From the NCBI RefSeq assembly GCF_030269305.1, contig NZ_BSTC01000015.1, positions 1 through 64,000 on the forward strand: a DNA stretch of 64,000 nucleotides, written 5' to 3'. The stretch's first letter is position 1. Each line of letters starts with the position of its first letter. This document shows positions 45,136-53,680 of this stretch, piece after piece. The notes under the pieces are model-generated. The model was not told the origin of the DNA. It made no database searches and saw nothing but the letters and a program-made list of their open reading frames with translations. Made by a program: the position numbers and the translations under genes. Source of the DNA: Kineosporia sp. NBRC 101731. GTDB lineage: Bacteria > Actinomycetota > Actinomycetes > Actinomycetales > Kineosporiaceae.

Positions 45136-45858
45136 ATGCTGCCTGTGATTCTGGTTGTCGAGCACGAGAGCACTTGCCCGCCCGCATTGTTCGGTGACGG
45201 GCTGGCCTCGTTCGGTATCGGTTCCCAGATCGTGCGCCCGTATCGCGGCGACCGGCTGCCCGAAGACCTGGACGAGTACGCGGGCCTGGTCGTGCTGGGC
45301 GGCGAGATGGCGGCGTGGGACGACGAGGTGGCCCCGTGGCTCCCGGCCGTCCGCGCGCTGATGTCACGCGCGGTCTCGGACCGGGTGCCGACCCTGGGCA
45401 TCTGCCTGGGCGCCCAGCTGCTGGCGCTCGCCTGCGGCGGTGAGGTCGTCCGGGGAAGTGCCGGTTTCGAGATCGGCGTCACCACCGTGACCGCGCTGCC
45501 GGAGGCCGACGCCGACCCGTACTTCGGTGTGATCGGAGACCGGCTGGGCTCCGCGCAGTGGCCGGTACGGCACTTCCACGGCGACGCCATCACCGTCCTG
45601 CCACCCGGCGCCGAACTCCTGGTGACCGGAAAGGTCTATCCCCATCAGGGGTTCCGGGTCGGGGAGAACGCCTGGGCGGTGCAGTACCACCCGGAGGTCC
45701 CCGACGACGGCTTCGGCGAGTGGGTGGTCAAGGGCGCCGCGAGCAACGGGCTACCGGCCGACCCGCAGGCCGTGATGGCCCAGGTCCACGCGACGCAGCA
45801 GATCCAGGCCCAGACCTCCCTGGCCCACGCGGCGGCCTTCGCCGCCCAACTCGGCTGA
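45136..45858 (+). CDS. Class I glutamine amidotransferase-like protein
   Basis: This 240-residue protein has the GATase-1 fold seen in GMP-synthase-like amidotransferases. The nucleophile motif is LGICLGAQLLALACGG, and the His/Glu pair is in AVQYHPEV. Stand-alone members hydrolyse glutamine or gamma-glutamyl compounds. The pairing with a GlnA2-type enzyme upstream hints at removal of gamma-glutamyl groups, but this is only positional. ATG 45136 lacks a strong ribosome site; GTG 45145 is an alternative. A large inverted repeat follows its stop. Confidence 0.88.
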   Translation: MLPVILVVEHESTCPPALFGDGLASFGIGSQIVRPYRGDRLPEDLDEYAGLVVLGGEMAAWDDEVAPWLPAVRALMSRAVSDRVPTLGICLGAQLLALACGGEVVRGSAGFEIGVTTVTALPEADADPYFGVIGDRLGSAQWPVRHFHGDAITVLPPGAELLVTGKVYPHQGFRVGENAWAVQYHPEVPDDGFGEWVVKGAASNGLPADPQAVMAQVHATQQIQAQTSLAHAAAFAAQLG

Positions 45859-45881
45859 CCAGCCCAGCCCGAGCCCTTCTT

Positions 45882-45970
45882 CTCCGTGATCATGCAAAAC
45901 CTCCCCGAAGTTCTAGAACTCTCAGGGCAACAGTTCTAGAACTCTGGGGAGGTTTTGCATGATCACGGAG
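45882..45970. repeat. Dispersed inverted-repeat element, copy 4
   Basis: CTCCGTGATCATGCAAAA plus CCTCCCC (45882-45906) is matched exactly by the reverse complement at 45946-45970. Inside, AGTTCTAGAACT occurs twice (45909-45920 and 45932-45943). The whole 89-bp element lies between the amidotransferase gene and glnE, is nearly identical to the copy at 30706 and should form a strong hairpin. Confidence 0.93.
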
Positions 45971-46019
45971 GAAATGGTGTTTGCCGGTGGTCTCTTCCGC
46001 GCGGCGAGCACGGGCGCAT

Positions 46020-46025
46020 TACGGT
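46020..46025 (+). promoter_or_regulatory. -10 box for glnE
   Basis: TACGGT ends exactly 7 nt before GTG 46033, pointing to a leaderless glnE mRNA. Confidence 0.45.
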
Positions 46026-46032
46026 GGGTCAT

Positions 46033-49000
46033 GTGACAACTGCGCGCCAGGCAAGTTTCGCCGCCCGTCTGGCCCGGTTCGGTTTCGCCGATCCCGGCGC
46101 CGCGGAGCGGGTGCTCAGCACGCCGGGCCTGATCGAGATGCTCGAGGCCGAGCCGGCCGGGGAGTCCGGCCTGCTCACCGGCGAGCGGCCCCTGCCCGGC
46201 GAGCGACTGCTGAGTGCCCTGGCCGACAGTCCGGACCCGGACCTGGCGCTGGCCGCGCTGGGCCGGATGGTCGAGTCGCTGGCCAACTGCGACACGGTGC
46301 CCGGCGGTCTGGGCGGTCTCACGCCCGACGTGCTGGAACGTCTGTCCCAGGGCGGTGGCCCCGTGGCCCAGCTGTCCCGCGCCCTGCACCGCGACGACCT
46401 CACCGCCCGGCGCCTGTTCGCCGTGCTCGGCGGGTCGGGCGCCCTCGGCGACCACCTCGTCCGTCATCCCTGGCAGTGGCCCGTCATCGACGGCGAACTG
46501 GGCGGCGACGACGACTTCCCGGTGACCCGGCCGGGTGATCAGGCCGACCACACCGTCGACCACCACGGCCACGCCCGGGAGTACCTCGAGGGCGCTCCGC
46601 CGGCGCCCTTCTCCTCGTTCACCGCGGACGGGCTGCGGGCCGAGCTGCTGCGTGCCGTCGGCGCCGATCCCGACGCCGCGACCCCCGTCAGCACGCTCAC
46701 GCAGGACGAGGGCACCGACGCCCTGCGCGTGGCCTACCGCCGCCGCCTGCTCGGCCTGGCCGCCCGGGACCTGGCCGCCGACAATCCGCTGGGCATCATG
46801 CCCACCGTCGCCGCGATCCTCGCCGACCTGGCCTCGGCCTCGCTGGAGGCCGCGCTCGCGGTGGCCCGGGGCACCTTGCCGGGCCACGGTGAGAACTGCC
46901 GCATGGCCGTGATCGGGATGGGCAAGTGCGGCGGGCGGGAACTCAACTACGTCAGCGACGTCGACGTGATCTACGTCGTGGAGGCGGTCGAGGGCGCGGA
47001 GGATCACCAGGCGATCTCCGAGGGCACCCGGCTGGCCAGCACGCTCGGCCTGGTCTGCTCGAAGGCCACGCCGGAGGGCACCCTCTGGCCGGTCGACCCC
47101 AACCTGAGGCCCGAGGGGCGTAACGGCCCGCTGGTGCGCACCCTCACGAGTCACCTGGCCTACTACGAGCGCTGGGCCCAGACCTGGGAGTTCCAGGCCC
47201 TGCTCAAGGCCCGTCGGGTGGCCGGCGACGCCGACCTGGGCGCGCGGTACCTGGCCGGCATCGAGCCGATGGTGTGGCAGGCCGCCGAGCGGGAGAACTT
47301 CGTGCCCGACGTGCAGGCCATGCGCCGCCGGGTGGAGGAACAGCTCAAGGGCCCCGACGCCGACCGCGAGCTCAAGCTCGGCGCGGGCGGCCTGCGCGAC
47401 GTCGAGTTCTCGGTGCAGCTGCTGCAACTCGTGCACGGCCGGATCGACACCCGGCTGCGCACTCCCAACACTCTGCTCGGTCTGGAGGCCCTGAGCACCT
47501 TCGGCTACGTGGCCCGGGCCGACGCGGCCGAGTTCGACCGGGCCTACCGCATGCTGCGTGCGCTGGAGCACCGCATCCAGCTGTTCCGGTTGCAGCGCAC
47601 CCACGTGGTGCCCAGCGGGGTGAGAGACCTGCGCCGCCTGGGCCGCGAGTTCGGGTTCCGCGCCGATCCGGCCGACCAGCTCACCGACCTCTGGCGCCGG
47701 CAGGCCCGCGAGGTCCGCCGGCTGCACGAGAAGCTCTTCTACCGGCCGCTTCTGGCCGCTGCGGCGGAGCTCACCAGCGACGAGGCCCGGCTCACCCCGG
47801 AGGCCGCCCGGGTGCGCCTGGCCGCCCTCGGCTACCGCGACCCGGCCGGTGCGCTGCGGCACATCAGCGCGCTCACCACCGGTGTCTCGCGGCGGGCGGC
47901 CATCCAGCGCCAGCTGCTGCCGGTGATGCTCGGCTGGTTCGCCGACGGCGCCGACCCGGATGCCGGGTTGCTCGACTTCCGCCGGCTGTCCGACGCACTC
48001 GGCTCCACCCACTGGTACCTGAAGATGCTGCGCGACTCCGGCGCCGCGGCCGAGCGGCTGGCCCACGTGCTGTCGTCCAGCCAGCTGGTCGCCGAGCTGC
48101 TGCAGCGCAGCCCCGAGGCGGTGGCCCTGCTGGAGACCGACGAGGTGCTCCAGCCCCAGCCGCTGAAGGCCATGATCAGCTCGGTGCGCCGGGGAGCGGC
48201 CCGGCACGAGGGCGATCCGGTGGCCGCGGCGACGGCGGCGCGGGCCGTGCGGCGTCGCGAGATCATCCGCACCGGGGTCGCCGACGTGGTCGGGCTCAGC
48301 GACATCGACACCGTCGGCCACGCGCTCAGCGACTGCGCGGTCGCGGCACTCGACGGTGCCCTGGTGGCGGCGGCCGACTCGGTGCGCGCGAAACGTGGCG
48401 CCCTGCCGGTACGGATGGCCGTGATCGCGATGGGCCGCCTCGGCGGGCGCGAGATCAGCTACTCCAGCGACGCCGACGTCATGTTCGTCGCCGACCCGAT
48501 CCCCGGCGTACCGGCCCACGAGGCCCAGGCCGCGGCCGTCGACCTGTGCTCCGAGCTGCGCCGTCTGCTCTCGATGACCGGTCCGGAGCCGGCCCTCGCC
48601 GTCGACGCCAACCTGCGTCCCGAAGGACGTAACGGGCCCCTCGTCCGTTCGCTGGCGTCCTACCGTGACTACTACGCCCGCTGGTCGGCGCCCTGGGAGG
48701 CCCAGGCGCTGACCCGGGCCCGCCCGATCGCCGGGGAGATCGACCTCGGTGAGCAGTTCGTCGAGCTGATCGACCCGTTGCGCTGGCGCCGCGGCGGCCT
48801 GAACGCCGCCGAGCTCAAGGAGATCCGCCGGATCAAGGCCCGGGTGGAGAGCGAGCGGCTGCCACGCGGCGCCGACCCCCACCGCCACCTCAAGCTCGGC
48901 CGGGGCGCCCTCGCCGACGTGGAGTGGACCGTCCAGCTGTTCCAGCTGCAGCACGCCTACGAGATCCCCGGGCTGAGGGTCACGGGAACGATGGACGCGC

Positions 49001-49275
49001 TGGCCGCCGCGGTTGCGGCCGGCCTGGTGTCCGAGGGGGACGGGGAGGTGCTGGCCGAGGCCTGGCGGTTCGCCGCCCGCTTCCGCAACGCGATCATGCT
49101 GTGGAAGGGCAACGCCAGCGACGTGCCGCCGACCAACCACACCTCGCTCGACGGCATCGCGCGGATCATGGGGTACCCACCCGCCAGCGCCGGCCGGTTC
49201 GACGACGACTACCAGAGGACGACACGGCGGGCCCGCACGGTGGTGGAGCGCTTGTTCTACGGCTGGGACGTCTGA
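46033..49275 (+). CDS. glnE: Bifunctional glutamine synthetase adenylyltransferase/adenylyl-removing enzyme
   Basis: This 1080-residue enzyme adds or removes AMP on the regulated glutamine synthetase according to nitrogen supply. Two nucleotidyltransferase halves are clear: GMGKCGGRELNYVSDVDVIYVV (in parts, N-terminal adenylyl-removing half) and AMGRLGGREISYSSDADVMFVA (C-terminal adenylylating half), each with a GG..(Y)SD.D core. Both are followed by NLRPEGRNGPLVR. Length is normal for actinomycetes. GTG 46033 fits the -10 box 7 nt upstream; GTG 46024 is close by. Its expected target, a GlnA1-type enzyme, is not in the window. Confidence 0.94.
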   Translation: MTTARQASFAARLARFGFADPGAAERVLSTPGLIEMLEAEPAGESGLLTGERPLPGERLLSALADSPDPDLALAALGRMVESLANCDTVPGGLGGLTPDVLERLSQGGGPVAQLSRALHRDDLTARRLFAVLGGSGALGDHLVRHPWQWPVIDGELGGDDDFPVTRPGDQADHTVDHHGHAREYLEGAPPAPFSSFTADGLRAELLRAVGADPDAATPVSTLTQDEGTDALRVAYRRRLLGLAARDLAADNPLGIMPTVAAILADLASASLEAALAVARGTLPGHGENCRMAVIGMGKCGGRELNYVSDVDVIYVVEAVEGAEDHQAISEGTRLASTLGLVCSKATPEGTLWPVDPNLRPEGRNGPLVRTLTSHLAYYERWAQTWEFQALLKARRVAGDADLGARYLAGIEPMVWQAAERENFVPDVQAMRRRVEEQLKGPDADRELKLGAGGLRDVEFSVQLLQLVHGRIDTRLRTPNTLLGLEALSTFGYVARADAAEFDRAYRMLRALEHRIQLFRLQRTHVVPSGVRDLRRLGREFGFRADPADQLTDLWRRQAREVRRLHEKLFYRPLLAAAAELTSDEARLTPEAARVRLAALGYRDPAGALRHISALTTGVSRRAAIQRQLLPVMLGWFADGADPDAGLLDFRRLSDALGSTHWYLKMLRDSGAAAERLAHVLSSSQLVAELLQRSPEAVALLETDEVLQPQPLKAMISSVRRGAARHEGDPVAAATAARAVRRREIIRTGVADVVGLSDIDTVGHALSDCAVAALDGALVAAADSVRAKRGALPVRMAVIAMGRLGGREISYSSDADVMFVADPIPGVPAHEAQAAAVDLCSELRRLLSMTGPEPALAVDANLRPEGRNGPLVRSLASYRDYYARWSAPWEAQALTRARPIAGEIDLGEQFVELIDPLRWRRGGLNAAELKEIRRIKARVESERLPRGADPHRHLKLGRGALADVEWTVQLFQLQHAYEIPGLRVTGTMDALAAAVAAGLVSEGDGEVLAEAWRFAARFRNAIMLWKGNASDVPPTNHTSLDGIARIMGYPPASAGRFDDDYQRTTRRARTVVERLFYGWDV

Positions 49276-49334
49276 CCCACAGCTCGTGTTCAGGTTCACG
49301 GGGGTGGCCGACGAGACGGTTGAGGGTTCACCGG

Positions 49335-49340
49335 TAGACT
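49335..49340 (+). promoter_or_regulatory. -10 box for the 147-residue exported protein
   Basis: TAGACT ends 7 nt before ATG 49348, matching the leaderless pattern seen at map and other genes. Confidence 0.5.
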
Positions 49341-49347
49341 GTCCGTG

Positions 49348-49791
49348 ATGACTCCTCGTATCAGCGTGCGCCCAGCCGCGCTGATCACGTTTGTCGCCGT
49401 CGTCCTGGCCCTGCTGAGCGTGACCGGTCTGGTCACCCGGCACGGCGCCGTCAACGGGCACGACACCCTTGCGGTGAGCGCCGTCTCCGCCGACGCCCTC
49501 CCGTCGCACCGCGTCCAGAACCGTCCCCACCCGATCGCCTCGCCGGTGTCCCACCGCACGTCGGTCCAGACCGCCGAGCGACGGCTGACGACCACGGTTG
49601 CGGGCCAGGGCGCGGAGATCCACTTCCCGGGCGGATCGCCCGACGTACCGGCCACTCTCACCGACCGTGCGTGGTTCCTGCCCACCGGTCTGATCGACCT
49701 GCCGATCGACGCGTTCGCCCAGGTGGTCGCGACCACCGTCAGCCTCTCGCACCGCGGCCGCGCTCCACCGGCATCCGGGTACAGCACCTGA
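49348..49791 (+). CDS. Hypothetical exported or membrane-anchored small protein
   Basis: This 147-residue protein has one N-terminal hydrophobic segment (ALITFVAVVLALLSVTGLV), which is a signal peptide or anchor, and a Thr/Pro-rich outer part without recognisable domain. ATG 49348 is chosen over GTG 49345 because TAGACT lies 7 nt upstream. It is 55 nt before secDF, so the two may be co-transcribed. I cannot name a function. Confidence 0.68.
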   Translation: MTPRISVRPAALITFVAVVLALLSVTGLVTRHGAVNGHDTLAVSAVSADALPSHRVQNRPHPIASPVSHRTSVQTAERRLTTTVAGQGAEIHFPGGSPDVPATLTDRAWFLPTGLIDLPIDAFAQVVATTVSLSHRGRAPPASGYST

Positions 49792-49846
49792 AACACCCCT
49801 CCTGACATCGTCCGGGCGGGGTGCCTCACCCCTACCCGGAGGAATC

Positions 49847-52231
49847 ATGAGAGCTGTCCCCGTGGTGCGCGCGGTCCTGGCCCTGGCCGTCATCGCCACC
49901 TCCCTGTTCGTCGCGCTGACGATGTCCCCCCGTCTGGGACTCGATCTGCGCGGCGGAACCCAGATCGTGCTGCAGGGCAAGAGCACCGAGACGGTCGAGG
50001 CGAACGCCGACGCGACCGACCGGGCCCTGAGCGTGCTGCGTAACCGCATCGACGCCCTCGGGGTCACCGACCCGAGCGTCACCCGCTCGGGTGAGAACCG
50101 CATCATCATCGAACTTCCCGGTGTGCAGGACCCGCGCGAGGCGGCCGAGGTCGTGGGCCGTACCGCGCAGCTCACCTTCCATCCGGTGGTCTCGGCCGAG
50201 CCGGCCCCGGCGGAGGGGAAGGACGAGAAGCTGGCGAAGGGCCAGCAGCGACTCGTCGACGAGGACGGGCAGCCCTTGGTCGTCGGCGCCTCGGTGATGA
50301 CGGGCGAGGGGGTCGGCGACGCCGCCGGCCTCAACGACCCGTCCCGGGGCCCCGGCTGGTTCGTCACGATCGACTTCAAGGACGCGGGGGGTGACGCCTG
50401 GCGTCAGCTGACCGCCGACGCCGCCTGCGCGGTGGCCGGTGACCCGCAGCGCCGGATCGCCATCGTGCTGGACGACGAGGTGATCTCCTCCCCGCAGGTC
50501 GATCCCTCGATCGCCTGCAACGTCGGGATGACCGGCAGCAGCACCGAGATCACCGGGCAGTTCAGCGCCGAGCAGGCGCAGGACCTGGCCGTGCTGATCA
50601 AGGGCGGTGCCCTGCCGATCCCGGTCGAGGTGATCGAGCAGCGCACCGTCGGCCCGACGCTGGGCGCGGACGCGATCGACGCCTCGATCAAGGCCGCGAT
50701 CGTCGGCCTGATCCTCACCGGTCTGTTCATCACGCTCGTCTACCGGGTGGTCGGGTTCCTCGCGACGCTGGCCCTGGCCTGCTACGCGCTGATCTCGTAC
50801 GCCTTCCTGGTGATGCTCGGAGCCACCCTGACCCTGCCCGGCCTGGCCGGTTTCGTGCTCGCCATCGGGATGGCGATCGACGCCAACGTGCTGGTGTTCG
50901 AGCGGGCCCGGGAGGAATTCGGGGCGCTGCCGCCCGGCAAACGCCAGGGCCAGGGGGCTCTGACGAACGCCCTGAAGACGGGCTTCGACAAGGCCTGGAC
51001 CGCGATCATCGACACCAACGTCACCACGTTGCTGGCCGCGGCCCTGCTCTTCTTCCTGGCCACCGGCCCGGTCCGGGGCTTCGGGGTCACGCTGTCCATC
51101 GGCGTGATCGCCTCGATGGTGTCCGCGCTGATCATCGCCCGGGTGTTCACCGAGTGGGCGGTGCGGCGGCAGATGCTGCGCCGGCGTCCCGGCCTCAGCG
51201 GTCTGGCCGGCAACGGCCGGCTGCGGCAGTGGCTGGAGACGAGCGGCCCGGACCTGATGGGCCGGGGCCGGATCTGGCTCGGGGTCTCGCTCGCGATCGT
51301 GGTCGTGTCGGTGGCGGGCATCCTGGTGCGCGGCCTGAACCTCGGGGTCGAGTTCACCGGCGGCCGGCTGCTGACCTTCAGCACCAGCCAGGCCGTCACC
51401 GCCGATCAGGCGCGAGAGGTGGTCGGTGAGGCCGGTTTCCCGCGCGCTGTGGTACAGACGTCGTCCCCGACCGGGGGTGCGGCCGAGACCATCAGCGTGC
51501 GCACCGAGGAACTGACCAACGACGAGGCCCTCTCGATCCAGGAGGCCCTGGGCGCGATCGGCGGTGAGGTCAGCAAGGAGACCGACGAGCTGATCGGCCC
51601 GAGCCTCGGTGACGAGCTGCGCACGAAGGCCCTGATCGCCCTCGGGGCGGCAATTCTTGCCCAGATGATCTATCTGGCAATACGTTTCCGCTGGACCTTC
51701 GGAATATCGGCCGCCCTGACCATGTTCCACGATGTACTGGCGGTGGTCGGAATCTTTGCCTGGCTGGGCAAACCGATCGACGGCGTGTTCCTCGCCGCCG
51801 CCCTCACCGTCATCGGCCTGAGCGTCAACGACACCGTCGTCGTGTTCGACCGGGTGCGGGAGCTGCGGCGCTCACAACCCGGTGAACCGTTCGGCCGGGT
51901 GGTGAACAGCGCCATCCTGCAGACAGTTCCACGCACGATCAACACCGGCCTGGGTGCCATGTTCATCCTCGCCGCACTGACCGTGCTGGGCGGCGACTCG
52001 CTCACCGACTTCGCCCTGGCCCTGCTCATCGGACTGGTCGTCGGCACCCTGTCCAGCGTCTTCACGGCCTCGCCCCTGGCGATCGTGCTGGAGCGTTTCT
52101 GGCCCGACGAATCCGAACCCGAACCCGAACCCGGGCCCGACGACAACCGCTCGGGACCTCGTCCGGTGACCCGGACGTCCATTGATCCCTATGCCCATAT
52201 CCCTTCGGGTCGAACCGACGGAGGACAGTAG
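49847..52231 (+). CDS. secDF: Fused SecD-SecF protein-export membrane protein
   Basis: This 794-residue protein joins SecD (residues ~1-455) and SecF (~470-760) in one chain. SecDF uses the proton gradient to pull exported proteins out of the SecYEG channel. The SecD half has LGLDLRGGTQIVLQ, the P1 domain (RNRIDALGVTDPSVTR, IIIELPGVQDP) and AIGMAIDANVLVFERARE. The SecF half has LGVEFTGGRLL and GLSVNDTVVVFDRVRE. GGAGG precedes ATG. It is not in the usual yajC-secD-secF-apt-relA setting, so it may be an extra SecDF. The C-terminal tail is acidic and Pro-rich. Confidence 0.93.
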   Translation: MRAVPVVRAVLALAVIATSLFVALTMSPRLGLDLRGGTQIVLQGKSTETVEANADATDRALSVLRNRIDALGVTDPSVTRSGENRIIIELPGVQDPREAAEVVGRTAQLTFHPVVSAEPAPAEGKDEKLAKGQQRLVDEDGQPLVVGASVMTGEGVGDAAGLNDPSRGPGWFVTIDFKDAGGDAWRQLTADAACAVAGDPQRRIAIVLDDEVISSPQVDPSIACNVGMTGSSTEITGQFSAEQAQDLAVLIKGGALPIPVEVIEQRTVGPTLGADAIDASIKAAIVGLILTGLFITLVYRVVGFLATLALACYALISYAFLVMLGATLTLPGLAGFVLAIGMAIDANVLVFERAREEFGALPPGKRQGQGALTNALKTGFDKAWTAIIDTNVTTLLAAALLFFLATGPVRGFGVTLSIGVIASMVSALIIARVFTEWAVRRQMLRRRPGLSGLAGNGRLRQWLETSGPDLMGRGRIWLGVSLAIVVVSVAGILVRGLNLGVEFTGGRLLTFSTSQAVTADQAREVVGEAGFPRAVVQTSSPTGGAAETISVRTEELTNDEALSIQEALGAIGGEVSKETDELIGPSLGDELRTKALIALGAAILAQMIYLAIRFRWTFGISAALTMFHDVLAVVGIFAWLGKPIDGVFLAAALTVIGLSVNDTVVVFDRVRELRRSQPGEPFGRVVNSAILQTVPRTINTGLGAMFILAALTVLGGDSLTDFALALLIGLVVGTLSSVFTASPLAIVLERFWPDESEPEPEPGPDDNRSGPRPVTRTSIDPYAHIPSGRTDGGQ

Positions 52232-53527
52232 ATGCATCTCGCCGAAACCCTCATGGCTCTGGGCGGCGCGTTCCTCGCCGCCGGGCTGGCGGCCCGCCTG
52301 GGCCGCCGAGTCGGCCTGCCCACCATTCCCCTCTTCATGCTGGCCGGGCTGCTGCTCGGCCCCAACACCCCCGGCCTGGCCCTGGTCGAGGACCCGACCG
52401 AGTTCGCCCTGCTGTCCTCGCTCGGCCTGATCCTGCTGCTCTTCTACCTGGGCCTGGAGTTCCACCTCGACGACCTGATCGGTGGTGGCCGGAAACTCCT
52501 GGCCGCCGGTGGTATCTACCTGCTCGTCAACGTCGGCCTCGGCCTCGGCTTCGGGTTCGCCCTCGGCTGGGGCAGCCGCGAGGCGTTCGTCCTCGCCGGG
52601 GTCATCGGCATCTCCAGCTCGGCGATCGTCACCAAGGTGCTCGTCGAGACCGGCCGCCTCGGTCGTCCGGAGAGTAAGCTGGTGCTCGGCATCGTCGTTG
52701 TCGAGGACGTCTTCCTGGCTCTGTACCTGGCTCTGCTGCAGCCGGTTCTGAGTGACGCCAGCGGATTCGGCGAAGCCGCGCAGAAGTTCGGTATCGCCTT
52801 CGGATTCCTGGTGGTGCTCACCGCCGTTGCCCGCTGGGGTGCCGGTCTGGTCGGCCGCCTGGTCGAGACCCGCGACGACGAACTCCTGATCGTCACCTTC
52901 GTCGGCCTGGCCGTGCTCAGCGCCGGTGTCGCCGAGAAACTCGGGGTGTCGGACGCCATCGGCGCGTTCATGATCGGCCTGATTCTCGGGTCGGGCAAGG
53001 CCGGTGTCCGGATCCAGAAGCTCGTGCACCCGCTGCGCGACGCCTTCGCCGCCCTGTTCTTCTTCACCTTCGGCCTGACCATCGACCCGGGAGACATCCT
53101 GGGCGTCTGGATCCCGATCACCCTGGCCGTCCTGGTCACCGTGTTCGGCAACCTGCTGGCCGGTACGCTGTCCTCCCGGATCTACGGATTCGGGCCGCAG
53201 AGAGCAAGTTTCGTATCGCTCACGGTGCTCGCCCGGGGTGAGTTCGCGTTGATCCTGGCCTCGATGGCGGCTGCTGCCGGACTGGATCCGAGGATCACCG
53301 CGTTCGTCGCCGGCTACGTGCTGATCCTGGCCATCCTGGGGCCGCTGGCGGCCAGCCGCAGTGACGAGTTCGCGGTGCTGGTGGAGAAGGCCTTCGGTCG
53401 CTGGCTGCCGGAGCGCCCGGAACTGATGACCGACATGCCCGGCAACGACGACGGTGAGGGCGTCGACCGGGGCGATCCGCCGAAGGGACAGAACGCCACC
53501 CTCGAAGAAATCGGCCAGAAGGGCTGA
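52232..53527 (+). CDS. Cation/proton antiporter, CPA2 (KefB-like) family
   Basis: This 431-residue membrane protein has about 12 membrane segments and the CPA2 pattern LPTIPLFMLAGLLLGPNTPG, FLLGLEFHLDDL-like LFYLGLEFHLDD, GISSSAIVTKVL and VSDAIGAFMIGLILG. It exchanges K+ or Na+ for protons. The cytoplasmic TrkA-N regulatory domain of full KefB/KefC is missing; a short acidic tail replaces it. ATG follows the secDF stop directly, and GGAGGA lies in the secDF end, so translation is coupled. A functional link between ion gradient and SecDF is possible but unproven. Confidence 0.92.
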   Translation: MHLAETLMALGGAFLAAGLAARLGRRVGLPTIPLFMLAGLLLGPNTPGLALVEDPTEFALLSSLGLILLLFYLGLEFHLDDLIGGGRKLLAAGGIYLLVNVGLGLGFGFALGWGSREAFVLAGVIGISSSAIVTKVLVETGRLGRPESKLVLGIVVVEDVFLALYLALLQPVLSDASGFGEAAQKFGIAFGFLVVLTAVARWGAGLVGRLVETRDDELLIVTFVGLAVLSAGVAEKLGVSDAIGAFMIGLILGSGKAGVRIQKLVHPLRDAFAALFFFTFGLTIDPGDILGVWIPITLAVLVTVFGNLLAGTLSSRIYGFGPQRASFVSLTVLARGEFALILASMAAAAGLDPRITAFVAGYVLILAILGPLAASRSDEFAVLVEKAFGRWLPERPELMTDMPGNDDGEGVDRGDPPKGQNATLEEIGQKG

Positions 53528-53612
53528 AATGCCCCCGTAACCGGGGAAACCAGTTCTTCACGCTGCGGCAATCCTTTCGCAGCATCTTCACACGAGGCTC
53601 GGACCAGGAAAG

Positions 53613-53655
53613 TGTCGCCCCTGCAGCCATCAACACGGTGGCTGCAGGGGCGACA
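53613..53655 (+). terminator. Perfect 17-bp hairpin between the antiporter gene and glnII
   Basis: TGTCGCCCCTGCAGCCA (53613-53629) pairs exactly with 53639-53655, with a 9-nt loop. No T run follows and the glnII start is only 25 nt away, so it is either a terminator or a leader hairpin of glnII. Confidence 0.65.
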
Positions 53656-53680
53656 TCACTGAGTACGAGGAGCCCGAAGA

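Noticed and set aside
45922..50379. Very long antisense frame opposite glnE and secDF (about 1485 codons)
   Set aside because: It crosses several genes and an inverted repeat, shows no domain and is a typical shadow frame of high-GC coding DNA.
52110..52145. Glu-Pro repeat in the SecDF tail as a functional motif
   Set aside because: Short acidic Pro-rich tails are common in exported-protein machinery of actinomycetes and nothing specific supports more.
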